Shown here: piece after piece, positions 35,953-48,500 of the stretch
How positions within the stretch are numbered: the first letter of the stretch is position 1
How the letters are laid out: every line of letters starts with the position of its first letter
DNA from: Liolophura sinensis
Taxonomy: Eukaryota > Mollusca > Polyplacophora > Chitonida > Chitonidae
DNA: 64,000 nucleotides
Assembly (NCBI RefSeq): GCF_032854445.1
Contig: NC_088295.1
Location: forward strand, 88,768,644-88,832,643
Reading direction: 5' to 3'
Notes under the pieces: generated by a model
Told to the model about the DNA's origin: nothing
Database searches by the model: none
Seen by the model: the letters and a program-made list of their open reading frames with translations, nothing else
Translations under genes and position numbers: made by a program

Positions 35953-38900
35953 GCTGACGGGACAGAGAATTTTGAAGGCCAGTTAAATACCAATAAGAAT
36001 GGTGTTTATAAAAAATTCTCTGAGAGGACAACCTGAACTTGACCAATGCGCCGGTATACATATATTTTAATATAACATTGTATAATATTAAAGGTTTGGC
36101 ACTGGTGTTGGAATTGAAACTTTGATGTTACGAAAAGGCTTGTGAAGTTGATTGCTTGTATATGCAGCCTGTATGCTTATATAAACGGCACCAGTGGCAA
36201 ACCGCTGGAGTCCCATGGGCCATAATCACATAACTTGTCTCAAAGCCAGTAAAGATACCATAGCTAACTTTCTTTTGGTGAAAAAGAGAATAGATTGATT
36301 TTCAAACGATTTATGCGTGCTTAAAAAAAAACAAAACAAAATAAATTCACTCAATTCTGAAAATTCTACGAATCCAAACCCTGACACGTTAAAATTAAAA
36401 CTCATGTTAAACTCTTTGTCGCGGTTTGGGTGCATCCATCTTTGGAAACTGGAACAATTAAGTGTTACATTGTCCACATCAATCTCCTATATATACTTAT
36501 ACGTGGATCACTCTGCAACCAACGCCGATCGTCATGCTGAACAAACAGAAGTCTTGCGCCGATTTATATGAGAGCTAAGTGCAGATATACATGTGTTTAG
36601 GTGAACACTCTGCAGGTAAGGGCCTAGCACCATAGATACAAATTCTATCAGCTATAATAAATGCTGCACCAGTTAAATTAAGCGCGCTTTACCCTGTGTA
36701 TATTGGCAGGCCGACCTGGTAATTGCGTATATATACGGCCTTAGGAAAGATATCTTCAGATGACAACCAGCTAGATTTTTTTTATTTCATTGTCAGGGCG
36801 GCGGCCTGATTTTTGAGAGAGAAAAAAAAGGCAAAACCCGAAGGAAGCCTTACAAGTAATCGAAATATGCTACTTCGTTTCTCGTTCATTCATACATTTT
36901 TTTTTCGACGGCTAGAAAGATGAAAGACATGACCTTTCCGCGGTTCCGTATATGTACGATGCTAATATATTTGTGAAAGGGATATGGGCCATTGTATCAT
37001 GACTGAAAAAAATCTGTTGGGTTTGCACTGGTCAGTTTTGTTGCCAAAATTGCAGGGTATATATGTCTTCTGTTCTGCATTTCCAAAGATAATGGGGGAG
37101 AATCATTTAAAGTTCTATATGAACAACCGAACCTTCATAAATTCTGTCCACACACAAAAGTTGCACAGGAAGCTAATTCTCACACACGTCTATTGATCTC
37201 CCAACCCCATATCGACCCATCATCTTAAATCACAGACAATACAATAATGGCATGCATCGTACACCTGTTGCATTTGGTCATGAGTGTACATGTAAGTCTC
37301 TTTTGGTGGTAAATTAAATTATACTTTGAATATTTCGCGTTCATATTTAGAGACGATGTTCGTTTTCGATGGGGATGTATCAAAACAAGACGGTCGCGTA
37401 TAAACGTCTTACGATATTTTGGGGACAATATATACATGTATATGTACTGTGACTGCACGTTGCCATTCTCATCAGTGAGTTATTGATCATATATGAGTCA
37501 TATTTGTCTCCTATATTTGAACCTTCCGTATGTAAGCCTGTATACTTCAAATCCTTTGACACACTGCATGCTGGCATATAAATAGGCATGCAGTGCCGGT
37601 GATACGCTATAGGCCTGTGTTATTTTATAGGGCTATAAACGTTCGTACAATGATTGTTATTTCAAATCGATGTGTACATATGTCGCACAAGAATTTTTTT
37701 TACATGGCAATATATATTTCAGTTTTTATTTTCTCTAAAGACAGGATTAACAGCAAAATTCGCTATACATGTATTTGGGGCATTAGCCTAATTTTATAAT
37801 TATTTCACTTAGGTTTAGGCCTATTAATTTCAGTCAGTAACACTGACAGGCTTACTGGAATATAGATACTATACAGGTACATTTGCAAGTGATCATCTAT
37901 AGAGTGGAGATATAGATGGCTGCTTATACAGTAGATAAAACCTATTTTTCTAAAATGTCAGATGTAAGTTACACAGACTAACGTTACCAGTATAAGCTAG
38001 CAACGGCTACCATTATTTAATACGGTTCTCACAAATGGTTTTATCTGAATTTTAAATGTCTGCACCGCTTTTCAGTATAGTTATGTCACAAGGAGCGCGC
38101 ACACGTGGTACTAATGAGGTTAAGTAACTTATTTCAGTTGAGGACATGAGCCCACAACTATGTGTATTTTACATGTGAAAATTTTCTTATTATAGGCTAT
38201 CCAAATCCTTCAATCCTTCAATCCACAAAAATAAATCGTGGGATAAAAATGATTTAAAACTATACTATTGTGATCCCAAGTTAAGAGGCGTATATAAAAT
38301 TTCGGACAAAATTAGGATAAAAATCTGAAAATGCCTGTGATGGTAATTGGAATAGCCTATTTGGACAAAAATATTTTATATTCAAAAAATGAGATAAAAC
38401 ATCAATACGGTTCAATAATTATACAATTACAACAATTAATATTATACAAGATTTGTATAAATATTAAACCAAGAACATTTGGGGGGGGGGCTAAATTTTT
38501 AACAATGAAAATATTTAAATTTTGATTCTTAGTTCTGGACAAGCGTTAATACAAAAAAATATGACACTCCACACTATCATTAACGCTCTGTGCTTCAGAT
38601 GACTACTGTTCATCTATTGAGCTGTGCTGAATCAGGCTGTGTTTTCAGAAAGTATAGCGTAAATATTGTCACCTCTAACGTATTAATCTCTATTGTTAGC
38701 TTTCAACGCCAGACTGTACATGCCACTTGACACGGCATTCGATTTGTTCAGTCCACACACACTGCATAATTACGATGTGTTTAAAAGGTGAAAATCTTAA
38801 CTTGTAAATGTTTCCTTTTTAAACTTAAAACAAACTTCCTTCCAGAAAAGAAATATTTCTGGTTTAAAATGTTCTTTTGTCAGTTCTGCTTAGGCCTATT

Positions 38901-39330
38901 ATAAGTCGATCATTAAAAACGGAACCGGTAGAAATGCGTTTATCTGTTATTACATTTATCAAAAAGAAAAAGGATTTAAATATAAGAAATGCTTTTATAC
39001 ACATGAAATACATAACTAATGTTCACAATTAGTAAGGGGTAAAGACTCGCGTCGTTGGGGTTTGTCTCATGTTACAATGATACACTCGTCTTACCCTTCA
39101 TCATGGGCCAAGCTGATTGTCACAAGGTATCACAGAGTTGCCTCCCTTGAATAAGGCTTTGATTCGTCCCGCCAGTGCGACAAAAGAGCTAAATATCAAA
39201 TTCTGTTGTATTTGCGAAATTCCATCTAACAAATTTCAGCTCGTAATAGCGTCATTTAATTTATATGAAATAAAATATTTTACCAAGTACATTTTCAAAC
39301 GATATTTTCACAAAATATTTTCCCCGCAGT
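35953..39330. other. Intergenic region between E-Syt and PSMD3
   Basis: AT-rich intergenic sequence without a tandem array and without an open frame showing homology. A run of 10 G lies at 38481-38490. It presumably contains PSMD3 upstream regulatory DNA, but no element can be assigned except the ETS-like site nearer the gene. Confidence 0.5.
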
Positions 39331-39334
39331 ATTG

Positions 39335-39343
39335 CACTTCCGG
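39335..39343 (+). promoter_or_regulatory. ETS-type site upstream of PSMD3
   Basis: CACTTCCGG matches the ETS/GABP core and lies about 120 bp before the PSMD3 start codon. The local sequence is more GC-rich than its surroundings, and no TATA box is evident. ETS sites are common in housekeeping promoters, so a role in PSMD3 transcription is plausible but untested. Confidence 0.4.
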
Positions 39344-39464
39344 CGTCCATACTGGTACACATTTTGCTGGTCATGCCGCGTACTTTTGTTAAATAATACC
39401 GTTGTTATGCTTATTTAGAAACGAGAAATCGTTGATTTCAGATATTTCATGAGAATTTCTGTGA

Positions 39465-39588
39465 ATGGTTGCGAAGATGGTGAAAGAAGAAAGTACTGAT
39501 GTTGAGATGAAGGATGCGTCAAGTCCAGGCGAAGCGTCAACAAATAACGAAGAAGTGAAAAAAGATCCCGATTTGTTAACAATAGAAG
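39465..39588 (+). CDS. PSMD3: PSMD3 exon 1 (start codon)
   Basis: ATG at 39465 opens [20 protein letters not shown] and ends LLTIE before GTGTGT. A second in-frame ATG at 39477 is an alternative start. The DVEMK motif and variable acidic N-terminus fit PSMD3. A later ATG reading in another frame (39448) has no homology. Confidence 0.88.
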
Positions 39589-42500
39589 GTGTGTTAAAAT
39601 GTTGTTGTAACTTGGTTGAATTATGCTTCATTGAGGTGCGTTAGACAAGATTAAGACAACGGTATACAATTTTGATAAAGGTTTTTCAAGGAAATCTTCA
39701 TTACACAAGTTAGTAGAGAGAAACGCAGCCGAAGTGATGTGCCCACTGTTGGAGGCTGCATACGTGTCCTGTCCAACCTAAATATATTGGTTGTCATTGC
39801 TCTAATTTATAGTAATTACAATGAATATTGTTTCAGTGAATTAAACAGAAGTCCCAAACGCTGGTGTTTCGTAGTAGCTTGGACAAAGGTACACTAGCGT
39901 TTGATTGATTCAGCAAACTGTAGGGCCTGTCAGAGACATGAGTTCATGGCAGTTCAACATAGGGGTGCTCACACACATTCGGGAAGTTTGGGTTAGAGAA
40001 TGCTTCGTTCGCCCAACGCTCCTGCGCGAAGACCGTGTAGCGCCAGGGTTCTAATCCAACTTCCGGCATATGCTTGACACCCCCCCCCCCACCTCACGCG
40101 GAACTCCAGTTCTCACGTTTAAATGTTGAGTTGATCAACCCATTATGGTATGTGTAGCAGCCACTGCTTCAGTGGTTACTGAGCTAATGTGTACCATTGT
40201 TGCAAATGTCACCCAGTGCTGGAAGTTGACTGCAGCACTTTTCAGTTTAGCGCAGCCTTCACAACAACTGTGCTCTGTTGTCAAGGGGAATCACTCGGGA
40301 AGTGATAATATTTTTCACAGATCACTGTTGCAACTCAAAAGGAAGAAAATATCTTTCACTCACTAACCTTAATAGACCACTCACTACCACCTTGTCACTT
40401 GCACAAATCAAATTCTGTCATGTTTCATGGTTCAATGCATCAATGGCAAAAGCATTATTGTACACATCTATTTCAGGCCAGTGACCTGATTAGGTCGGTG
40501 AGTGGCACATGTTTCGTTCTTAATGAGTCATGGCAGCAGTGCGATGTCAGAGCTGAATTTTAGCAGGTGACATTTTCGATGATGGTAGATACATTCATTC
40601 AGTCATCGTTGAAGCACTTTCAGCTAGCCTCGGCGTAATAATTTCTTAATGATCGTTGAGCAGTAGGTCAGCAACAAACAATAGGCAGCAACCTCTGCTG
40701 TACAACTTCTGTCAAATATGAAATATAAAATATTACATTGAATGTGTCTAGTAGCACAACCTCTAAAGTTATGGGATGGATTCATGTGTCAGTTGTTGGT
40801 TTTATGGACATCAATTTATATTTTGTATACTTAGCAGATACTGATCTCTCATGGTGAAGTGTTATTCTGATGTCAAACAGTTTTCCAAATCTTTGTCCAT
40901 GATGTAAAAGGAACAGGTTAAGTTTTATATGCAAGTCCACAGTGTCACTTGATATGATAAAACAGGTCTCCACTGTTGAGCCAGCTAGCATGCCATAAGG
41001 TGCATTAATTGACTCTGTTGGTGCTTAAAAAAGAGCGTTCAAGTTTATGAAACATGTGTCTACTAAATGGTAAAAGGTCACCAGATAGCTGTGTTTACAT
41101 TCTAACATCGAAGCTGTATATATTTGTACTGATTAAACAAGTACTTATATCGCAGATTTAATGGAAAAATGTTTTATTCTGCTTTCAGATATCAAGGAGC
41201 AGGTTAAGCATTTAGAAAAGTCTGTGTCCACAAAAGAGCCACGTTTCATGTCCCGTGTAGTACGGGGTTTGGTTCCTGTCAGACGGCGTCTTAATCATAC
41301 AGTGCTACGAAAACTTCTCTATGGTTACATGAGTTCGCAGGTTCAAACCCCTCAGAGGGAGGAGCTCTCAGCATTCTTACCAGAGGTACCACTTGTGTTG
41401 CCATCAGTAATGAGTCTTATGACATACACGGTTACTTGCTAGTGGGAGTAATGTATCCATTTTTCTGTTTATATTAGGTTAAACAGTTAAACCGCCTTGG
41501 TGCTCTAATTGTTGCCTTGAAGTTAGGAGACCTGGTATCAAACCCAGGTCGAGTCATACCAAAGACTTAAAAAATGGTACTTGTTTCTCCCTCGCTTGGC
41601 ACTTAGCACTAAGCAAGGAAAGTGTCGGTATGATGTGACTGGGTGGGTGTCATGCCTGGTGTCTACAGCATGATGCTTCAGTCGCAGTAGCACTTAGGCG
41701 TCATGTACTTGCCCTGCTACTAGAAGACACAGTATATGTACATACACCTAATGATTACTCCTCCTCAAAGGACTGAAAAATTGTTAAGTACAATGTTAAA
41801 CCCAAAGCATGCATACATACATGCATAAAGAGTTAGACACGTGTTTTAGCCAGCCATAATGGTAATAAGGGCAAGAATTGGCTGTTTTTTAAGCAAAAGC
41901 AATCACTACTTGTTGAAAATAATAGTTGCAGTGTCATTAAAGATGACATGAACACTGAAGACCTGATCCCTAAAAAAATGTACCTATGTGTGATTAGAAT
42001 ATCTCAGCCACAGAAGAGAAAGAATGTCATCTTACCTTGACCAACCTTGATTTGTTGAATGCCAAGCTAAAGTCAAGTCTGTTTTGTCATAGATGTATCA
42101 AATATACAGTATGCCTACAAAGATTGTCTTGATCTGAATTTCAGCCAATGGAAACAAATGGTATTGGTAGTGCCTTCAGACCACGATCAGGGAAGACCGC
42201 TAAAGATTCCTTGTTACCTGAGCTGGAGATTTACCTGCATCTCCTGATACTTATACACCTGATTGACACTAAACGATATAAAGAGGTAAGGTCAACTATA
42301 AGGTAATCTTCTTTGAAAGTAATCCTTCTGTATGATTGTCCCAATTTGGATAGGTATGTTTTTTTCTCTCCTTCGGAGAAATTATGTGTTTTTTCTTGTT
42401 ATGCTTTTCTGTTAGTTTCTGTTGAGAAGTATGCCCCTAAGCTAGATTTTCAGAAGGATGCTGAACCCTACCATTAAAATATGAAACCTGTCCTTTCTGA

Positions 42501-45500
42501 TGTCTGACAGAATGTTAAAAGATAAACCATGGAAATTGTCGCCATGTTCCTTTTTAGGGAGTGTTCTTTTGCACCCCTGCCCCTTAGATTTCTAGCTGGG
42601 GTTGTAACAAGTGTATATGCAGTGTGGGTTTACTTTATTTCTATTCTATTTCTTTACAGGCATTGAAATGTTCAGATTCATTAATGTCCAAAGTAGTGCC
42701 CCAGAACAGGAGAACTCTAGATATGCTGGCAGCCAGATGCTATTTTTATCATTCACGGGTGTATGAGTTGACAAATCAACTTGACAAAGTGCGCACGTAA
42801 GTACTTAAATTCTGTTATGTGACTTTAATTTTTCATTGGATTTTATGACCTATACATCCCAGTAGCCTTCTGTAGAAATTTATACATGGTGATGTAAGCA
42901 GTTATCTGACTTAACTTTTTAGGGTCCTTGCTCTCAGGGCAAGCTGACAATGAAAACAGCTGGCCCACACTTATTTTCACTTGCCATACCATGATGCGAC
43001 CATATGTTTTACAGTTTATTGCAAACGTTGATATTAAAATTGTATTGAATTTAAAACAACACCTGTTTCAATCCATATTCGTACATTTTTATCTTACATG
43101 TGTTGTATTGCATGGCATTATGCAGCCTACATTGTAAATTCAGTTATGCCGTACAGATTATTGGGAATTACAAATATTTTTGCATTACATTACATACATC
43201 TATAGAAAAGAAGATCATATTTGTTATACTAGGCTTCTAATTCACTTTCATTTCAATGTTTTGGGGAAATACATTTACTTAGGAGTCAGATACAACTCAT
43301 TTTTGTATTTAGCTGAACCAACTCAAAAATTCTGCACATTTGTTCAGCAATATGTCCCGTTAAACATACTCATACAAAGTAGCTGTGCTTGAAACAAGAA
43401 AAACAATGACATTTTTATCATTATAACGGGCTGTCTCTGAGGTGCCTTTCTGTGGTTGAAAGGATTATGATTCTCAAGTCTTTCAAATATGTGTCTTTTT
43501 CCAAACAATTTGCATTTTCATACATATCAACCGTGAGTGTGCTTCTTCTAGATTACTTGGATTTCTTCTTTCTGGTTTTAGCAGGTTCCTGAATGTCTTG
43601 TTTTTGCTTTACAGTTTCTTCCATGCACGTCTACGCACTGCCTCCCTGAGGTCAGACTACGAAGGCCAGGCTGTTCTGTTGAACCTCCTGTTGAGGAACT
43701 ATCTCAGTTTTAACCTGTTTGAACAGGCAGACAAGCTGGTGTCAAAGTCAACGTTTCCAGAAACAGCCACTAATAATGAGTGGGCAAGATTTTTATATTA
43801 TCTAGGCAAGTGTGAAGTTATTCAGTTTGTACCTTATTCATTTACACTTGTATAAACACAGGGTGCACACAGTCCTTGAAACTCTTTGAAACTGCTTTGA
43901 AAAATACAATTTCATTTTCAAGTAATTGAAAGCCCTTAAAAAACACAAATGCTCCTGAAAACTCCTTGAAAATCTTAGTTTGTCCTGATCTTAAATATTG
44001 CCTGCTGACCACCAAGTCCGTATATTGGGAGCTCACGGATAATTCTCCCATAATCAGGGCTTCCGCTGGCACTCGCCATTGTCGCATAAAAAGTGGCGAT
44101 AAAATTTGAAAAAAATGTGAGTGTTTTTGGCGACAAATTTATTTACTTAAAAAAAAATACAAACATTTTACAAAATCTGCCTTGAGAGTTTTCTGGGTTT
44201 TTTAGCAAATTTTCGCAATTTTTCTTATGAAAATAGTCCACTTTCATTTCAAACAGCCTCATCACTGCAAAACAGCAACGACGCAGTTGTATGGCGATTA
44301 CTTGACAGAAATCTACAAAGGGGGTTCAGCATTGTTGCAAGTTGACTTACATTAAATAACGCCTGAAATCATTTTTGTTAAATAAGGAATGAGAATCATG
44401 GCATTTTGGGGGATGCCTTTCATTGCCAATTGTAAATTAAAAAAATAAATTATCAAGGGAATTAAATCAAGGTAGAGTTACACCTGTAAATGAAGTTATC
44501 TCCCATGAAAAATTTAAGCTTTACCACTTAATAACCTTTTTTTTTTTTTTTTTGGATCCGGAGTAAATTAAATCTTTCAGAATATGTGCCGTTACATAAA
44601 TGTGTACGCCCTCTGGTTTTCTCTTGTAAGACCGTGTTACTCCAATGTACTGATCATAAATGTTGCATTTAAATAAACTGAATGTACAAATTAATTTCAT
44701 AACAAATTTTTTCTGATGGAGGAAATTACATTTTACTAGATCCTACAGATAGGTTGAAAAAAGGATTGATTTTTTTTAATCAAAAAACAAAAACATGCTG
44801 CCAAGCATTTGCCCATTATTTTGAGGGCAAATTGTTCTAAAGGTAACGTTTGATAAACTCCAGATATAGCTCGAAGAGACCAAACTGATTCTAGCAGCTA
44901 CACCAAGGCAGATAAAAACGAATTACAGAAGGAGATATACAAGAGTCATGGCCGCTAAGGAAGTATGGCTAAAGAAAAATAGTATTTACTACAAAATCTG
45001 ATGAGTGGCTAAAGTGACTGATTAAAAAAAATACTGACCCAGAGGAAGCCCTGCATAATGATATATGGAGTTCATTTTTTGGGTGGCAGCTTTCAAGTTC
45101 TGGTTCATTGTGCATTGAGTAAAGATGTGCTCTGATGTTCATTTTAGGCAGGATAAAGGGCAGCTCAGCTGGAGTACTCAGAGGCTCATAAACATTTGGT
45201 ACAGGCCATTCGAAAAGCTCCACAAACATGCCTGCAGTCGGATTTAAACAAACAGTAAGTAGTCCAGCACATTTGGTGAGCACCAGGCAAAAGTTGTCTC
45301 CCTTTAGTGCACAGGCGGTTGGTTTTTACAATTATTTATTAACAAGGCAACCTATTTAGTCCTGGTGTGTTCTGTGTGACATTTGACATTGCTACACCAA
45401 TTATTTGACAGCGTTGCAGGTGATGTCGTAGTTAAATATTTAAAAGATATCTCAAAGCTTTATAGTTATTGCATAAGAACTACCCAAAATGACCCTAAAT

Positions 45501-48500
45501 TGGCCATTTTTCCTTATTCTGAGAGATATATTTATTTTAGATGGGTGTTTTGCTTGGAGCATGGGTGTGATATACGGAAAATTTAGGTGCCTCCCTGGCT
45601 CAGTTGCTTAGCACGTTAGGACAACGTAATGACCCCAGAAGCCTCTCACCAATGCGGTCACTTGTCAGTCCAGCTCATGCTAGCTTCCTCTCTGGCTGTA
45701 AGTGGGAAGGTCTGCCAGCAACTGGTCGTGGATTTCCCCTAGCTCTGCCCAGTTTCCTCCCACCATAATGCTGGCCTCCGTCGTATAAGTGAAATATTCT
45801 TGAGTACAGCGTAAAAAACCAACGAAATAAATAAATGAATACTGAAAAATTGTTTCAGCACCAAAAAATAATATTTTATGAATTTAAATGCACAAAATTT
45901 AAATGTGGATGAAATTTTAGGTCATATTTGATGTGGTTTCGGATTTTAACTGATTTTTGTTAATTGCAGTTGGTTTTAATAGCGTCTGTTCACTATCTAT
46001 TCTGATTTTTCAAATATTCATTCTGATGTTGAAAGTTGTTCATCATGTTCTTGACATAATATTGCTGAAGTACTGCCTATGTGGGGGGTTGAACCATATG
46101 CATCACGAGCTAAACCTGATGTAACCTGGTTGGATAATATTTTAGTAAGGAAAAACAAAATGTTTTATCTGAAAGAGGCATTATCTCTCTGATGACATTA
46201 TCATGAGGTAAGCTGTGTACAGATTTGTTCAGTTAATGACACGTTTTCTGGACCAAGATTATGCCCTTTTTTCAAGGTCAGAAGCTGGCAATAACAGTGG
46301 AGTTGTTACTGGGGGATATACCAGATCGGGCTGTGTTCAGAGAGCCATCGCTGAAGAAGACATTAGCTCCATACTTTTTACTAACGCAAGGTGAGTTTGT
46401 TTGATTTGTTCCTTAACGATTAGTGAAATGTGGAGCAAAAGTTTTTGATTTTCACCAGTTATTAGTTGGCTGTTAACGTCCAGGGCTGTGGGGAGTTGAT
46501 GAATTCCTGGAGGAAGTGTTCGGTTGTTCATCTTGCAGATTTCAGAACCAGTGGGTTTTAACACTTACATGTAGAGCTTGAAGAGCATAGTGCATATTAT
46601 TTTGACTACAGGCTTGATGTGAATGAGAAAGAGGTTCCTGGCTGGAATTAGCAGTGAAAAGCAGGGATCTTACCTCAGCTGATTGGCCTTTGAAATTAAG
46701 TTGCATGTTCGGGTTATGAAACGGCCATAATATTTATTTCCTTTAAACTGTTTTTTCCACAGAAACTAAACATTGTGGTTAGCATGCCAGTTTGGTGCAG
46801 TACGTGAGGAGCCCCTCACCAATATTGCCACTGTGAGCACAGGTCATGCTGGTTTCCTCAGATTGTTCGTGGGAAGATCTGCCAGCCACCTGCAGATGGT
46901 CGTGGGTTTCTCTCGGGCTCTGCCTGGTTTCCATCCACCCTAATACTGGCCGATATCATATAAGTGAAATATTTTTGAGTACAGCGTAAAGCACAAATCA
47001 AATAAATGAATAAATAAATATTTCTTGTTTTCAGCTGTGAGGACAGGCAATCTAGCAAAATTCAACGAGGTATTAGAGGAAGTTTGGAAGTAAATTCCAA
47101 TCAGAAAACACATACACGCTGATTATCCGTTTGCGACATAATGTGATCAAGACTGGCGTGAGAATGATCAGCCTGTCAATACTCACGGATATCCCTCTCA
47201 GGACATTGCCCAGAAACTTATGCTGGATAGCCCTGAAGATGCAGAGTACATTGTAGCCAAGGTAAGAAAATTTCCTCATCTCATTACACACTGTCACTAA
47301 CAACTGTGGATCTGTATCTAGGCTCGCTATTACCCAAATAATAATAGCATTTGGAATGCTTTGGAATTTCACTGGGTTGGAATGTAAATAACATGTAAAC
47401 CCACTGGACTTCATTATTCACTTAAAAGTCCTAAATACTGTCACTTTTTTTTAGTTTAATTGTTAGATTATTTGAACAAAATATTCTTAAGCGTAATGTA
47501 AAAACCAATCAAATTAGTAAATTAACATTTTATATTTAACAGTATGATTCAAGCAATGTATATGGTCATAATACTATGAGGAATTGGCAGGTTTGAAGTA
47601 TAATGGTGTGTTAGGAGTTGTTCTTCGTACTAAACAACTTCGGTATGATAGTAATGTCAGAGAAAAAAAAGTCTGTAAAGATCCTGCATATTTCTTGAAC
47701 ATATAATAAATAATGGGAGTCCCATAACTCTGTTAAATTTTTACTGAAGACTGGGCGTACCTAATTGTTCAATATTATCAACCACCTCTGCATTATTTTA
47801 AAACATTCTGTAGAATAACTTGTGCCTGAGCGATTACAGTTTTCCTGATGTGCATTTTTTAGCTCATTTTGAACTGGGATATTTTTCCTTGGAACATCCC
47901 AAAAAATTAAGGTCATTTTAAACTTCTTGTACAAAACTTTATCAATGCATATATATTATTTGTACGGTGTTGTCTTTTCTGTGTGTAACAAACTTCTCAT
48001 TTAAAAAAAGCTATGAAATGTCAAGAGCAGATTGCCAATAATCTACAGAAGTTATTTGTTACATAGGCAGATAATGACAAAGTATTCGGTTGAATATTTG
48101 GCGATGAAAATTTGCACATACTTGAAATTTTCCTACCTTGATCAGTTTCCCGAACTTGCATCCGGGTGGATTCATAACATTGCGTTTTATTTGTAAGAAA
48201 ACATCAAATTACTTCAAAATGTTGCTTCGTGGAAAAATCGCATTTCCATAAAACATACCAGACTTCCTGTACGGGACTTTCCTTGTTACGAAAATAAATT
48301 CACCTGTTCCCGTGGCTTTTCATTGAGCAAAGAGACACAAGGCGCATATCATGACGTGAAGTTCACTGGGACAGTAGTGCGCCTATAGGAATATGGTAGT
48401 CGTTCGCAGTGACACAGAAAATGTTAATTGCTCAAAACGACCGGCCTACTTAAATATGGGTTTACCAAGCAATTAACTTGTGGATCAAAGAAGCTAATCC

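Noticed and set aside
44931-44942. GAAGGAGATATAC, resembling a bacterial expression-vector ribosome site
   Set aside because: A chance match of about 13 bp inside a transposon-like element; no flanking vector sequence.
44865-44990. Open stretch once considered as PSMD3 exon 6
   Set aside because: The real exon 6 is at 45148-45254 with clear homology. This stretch lies inside the hAT-like element.
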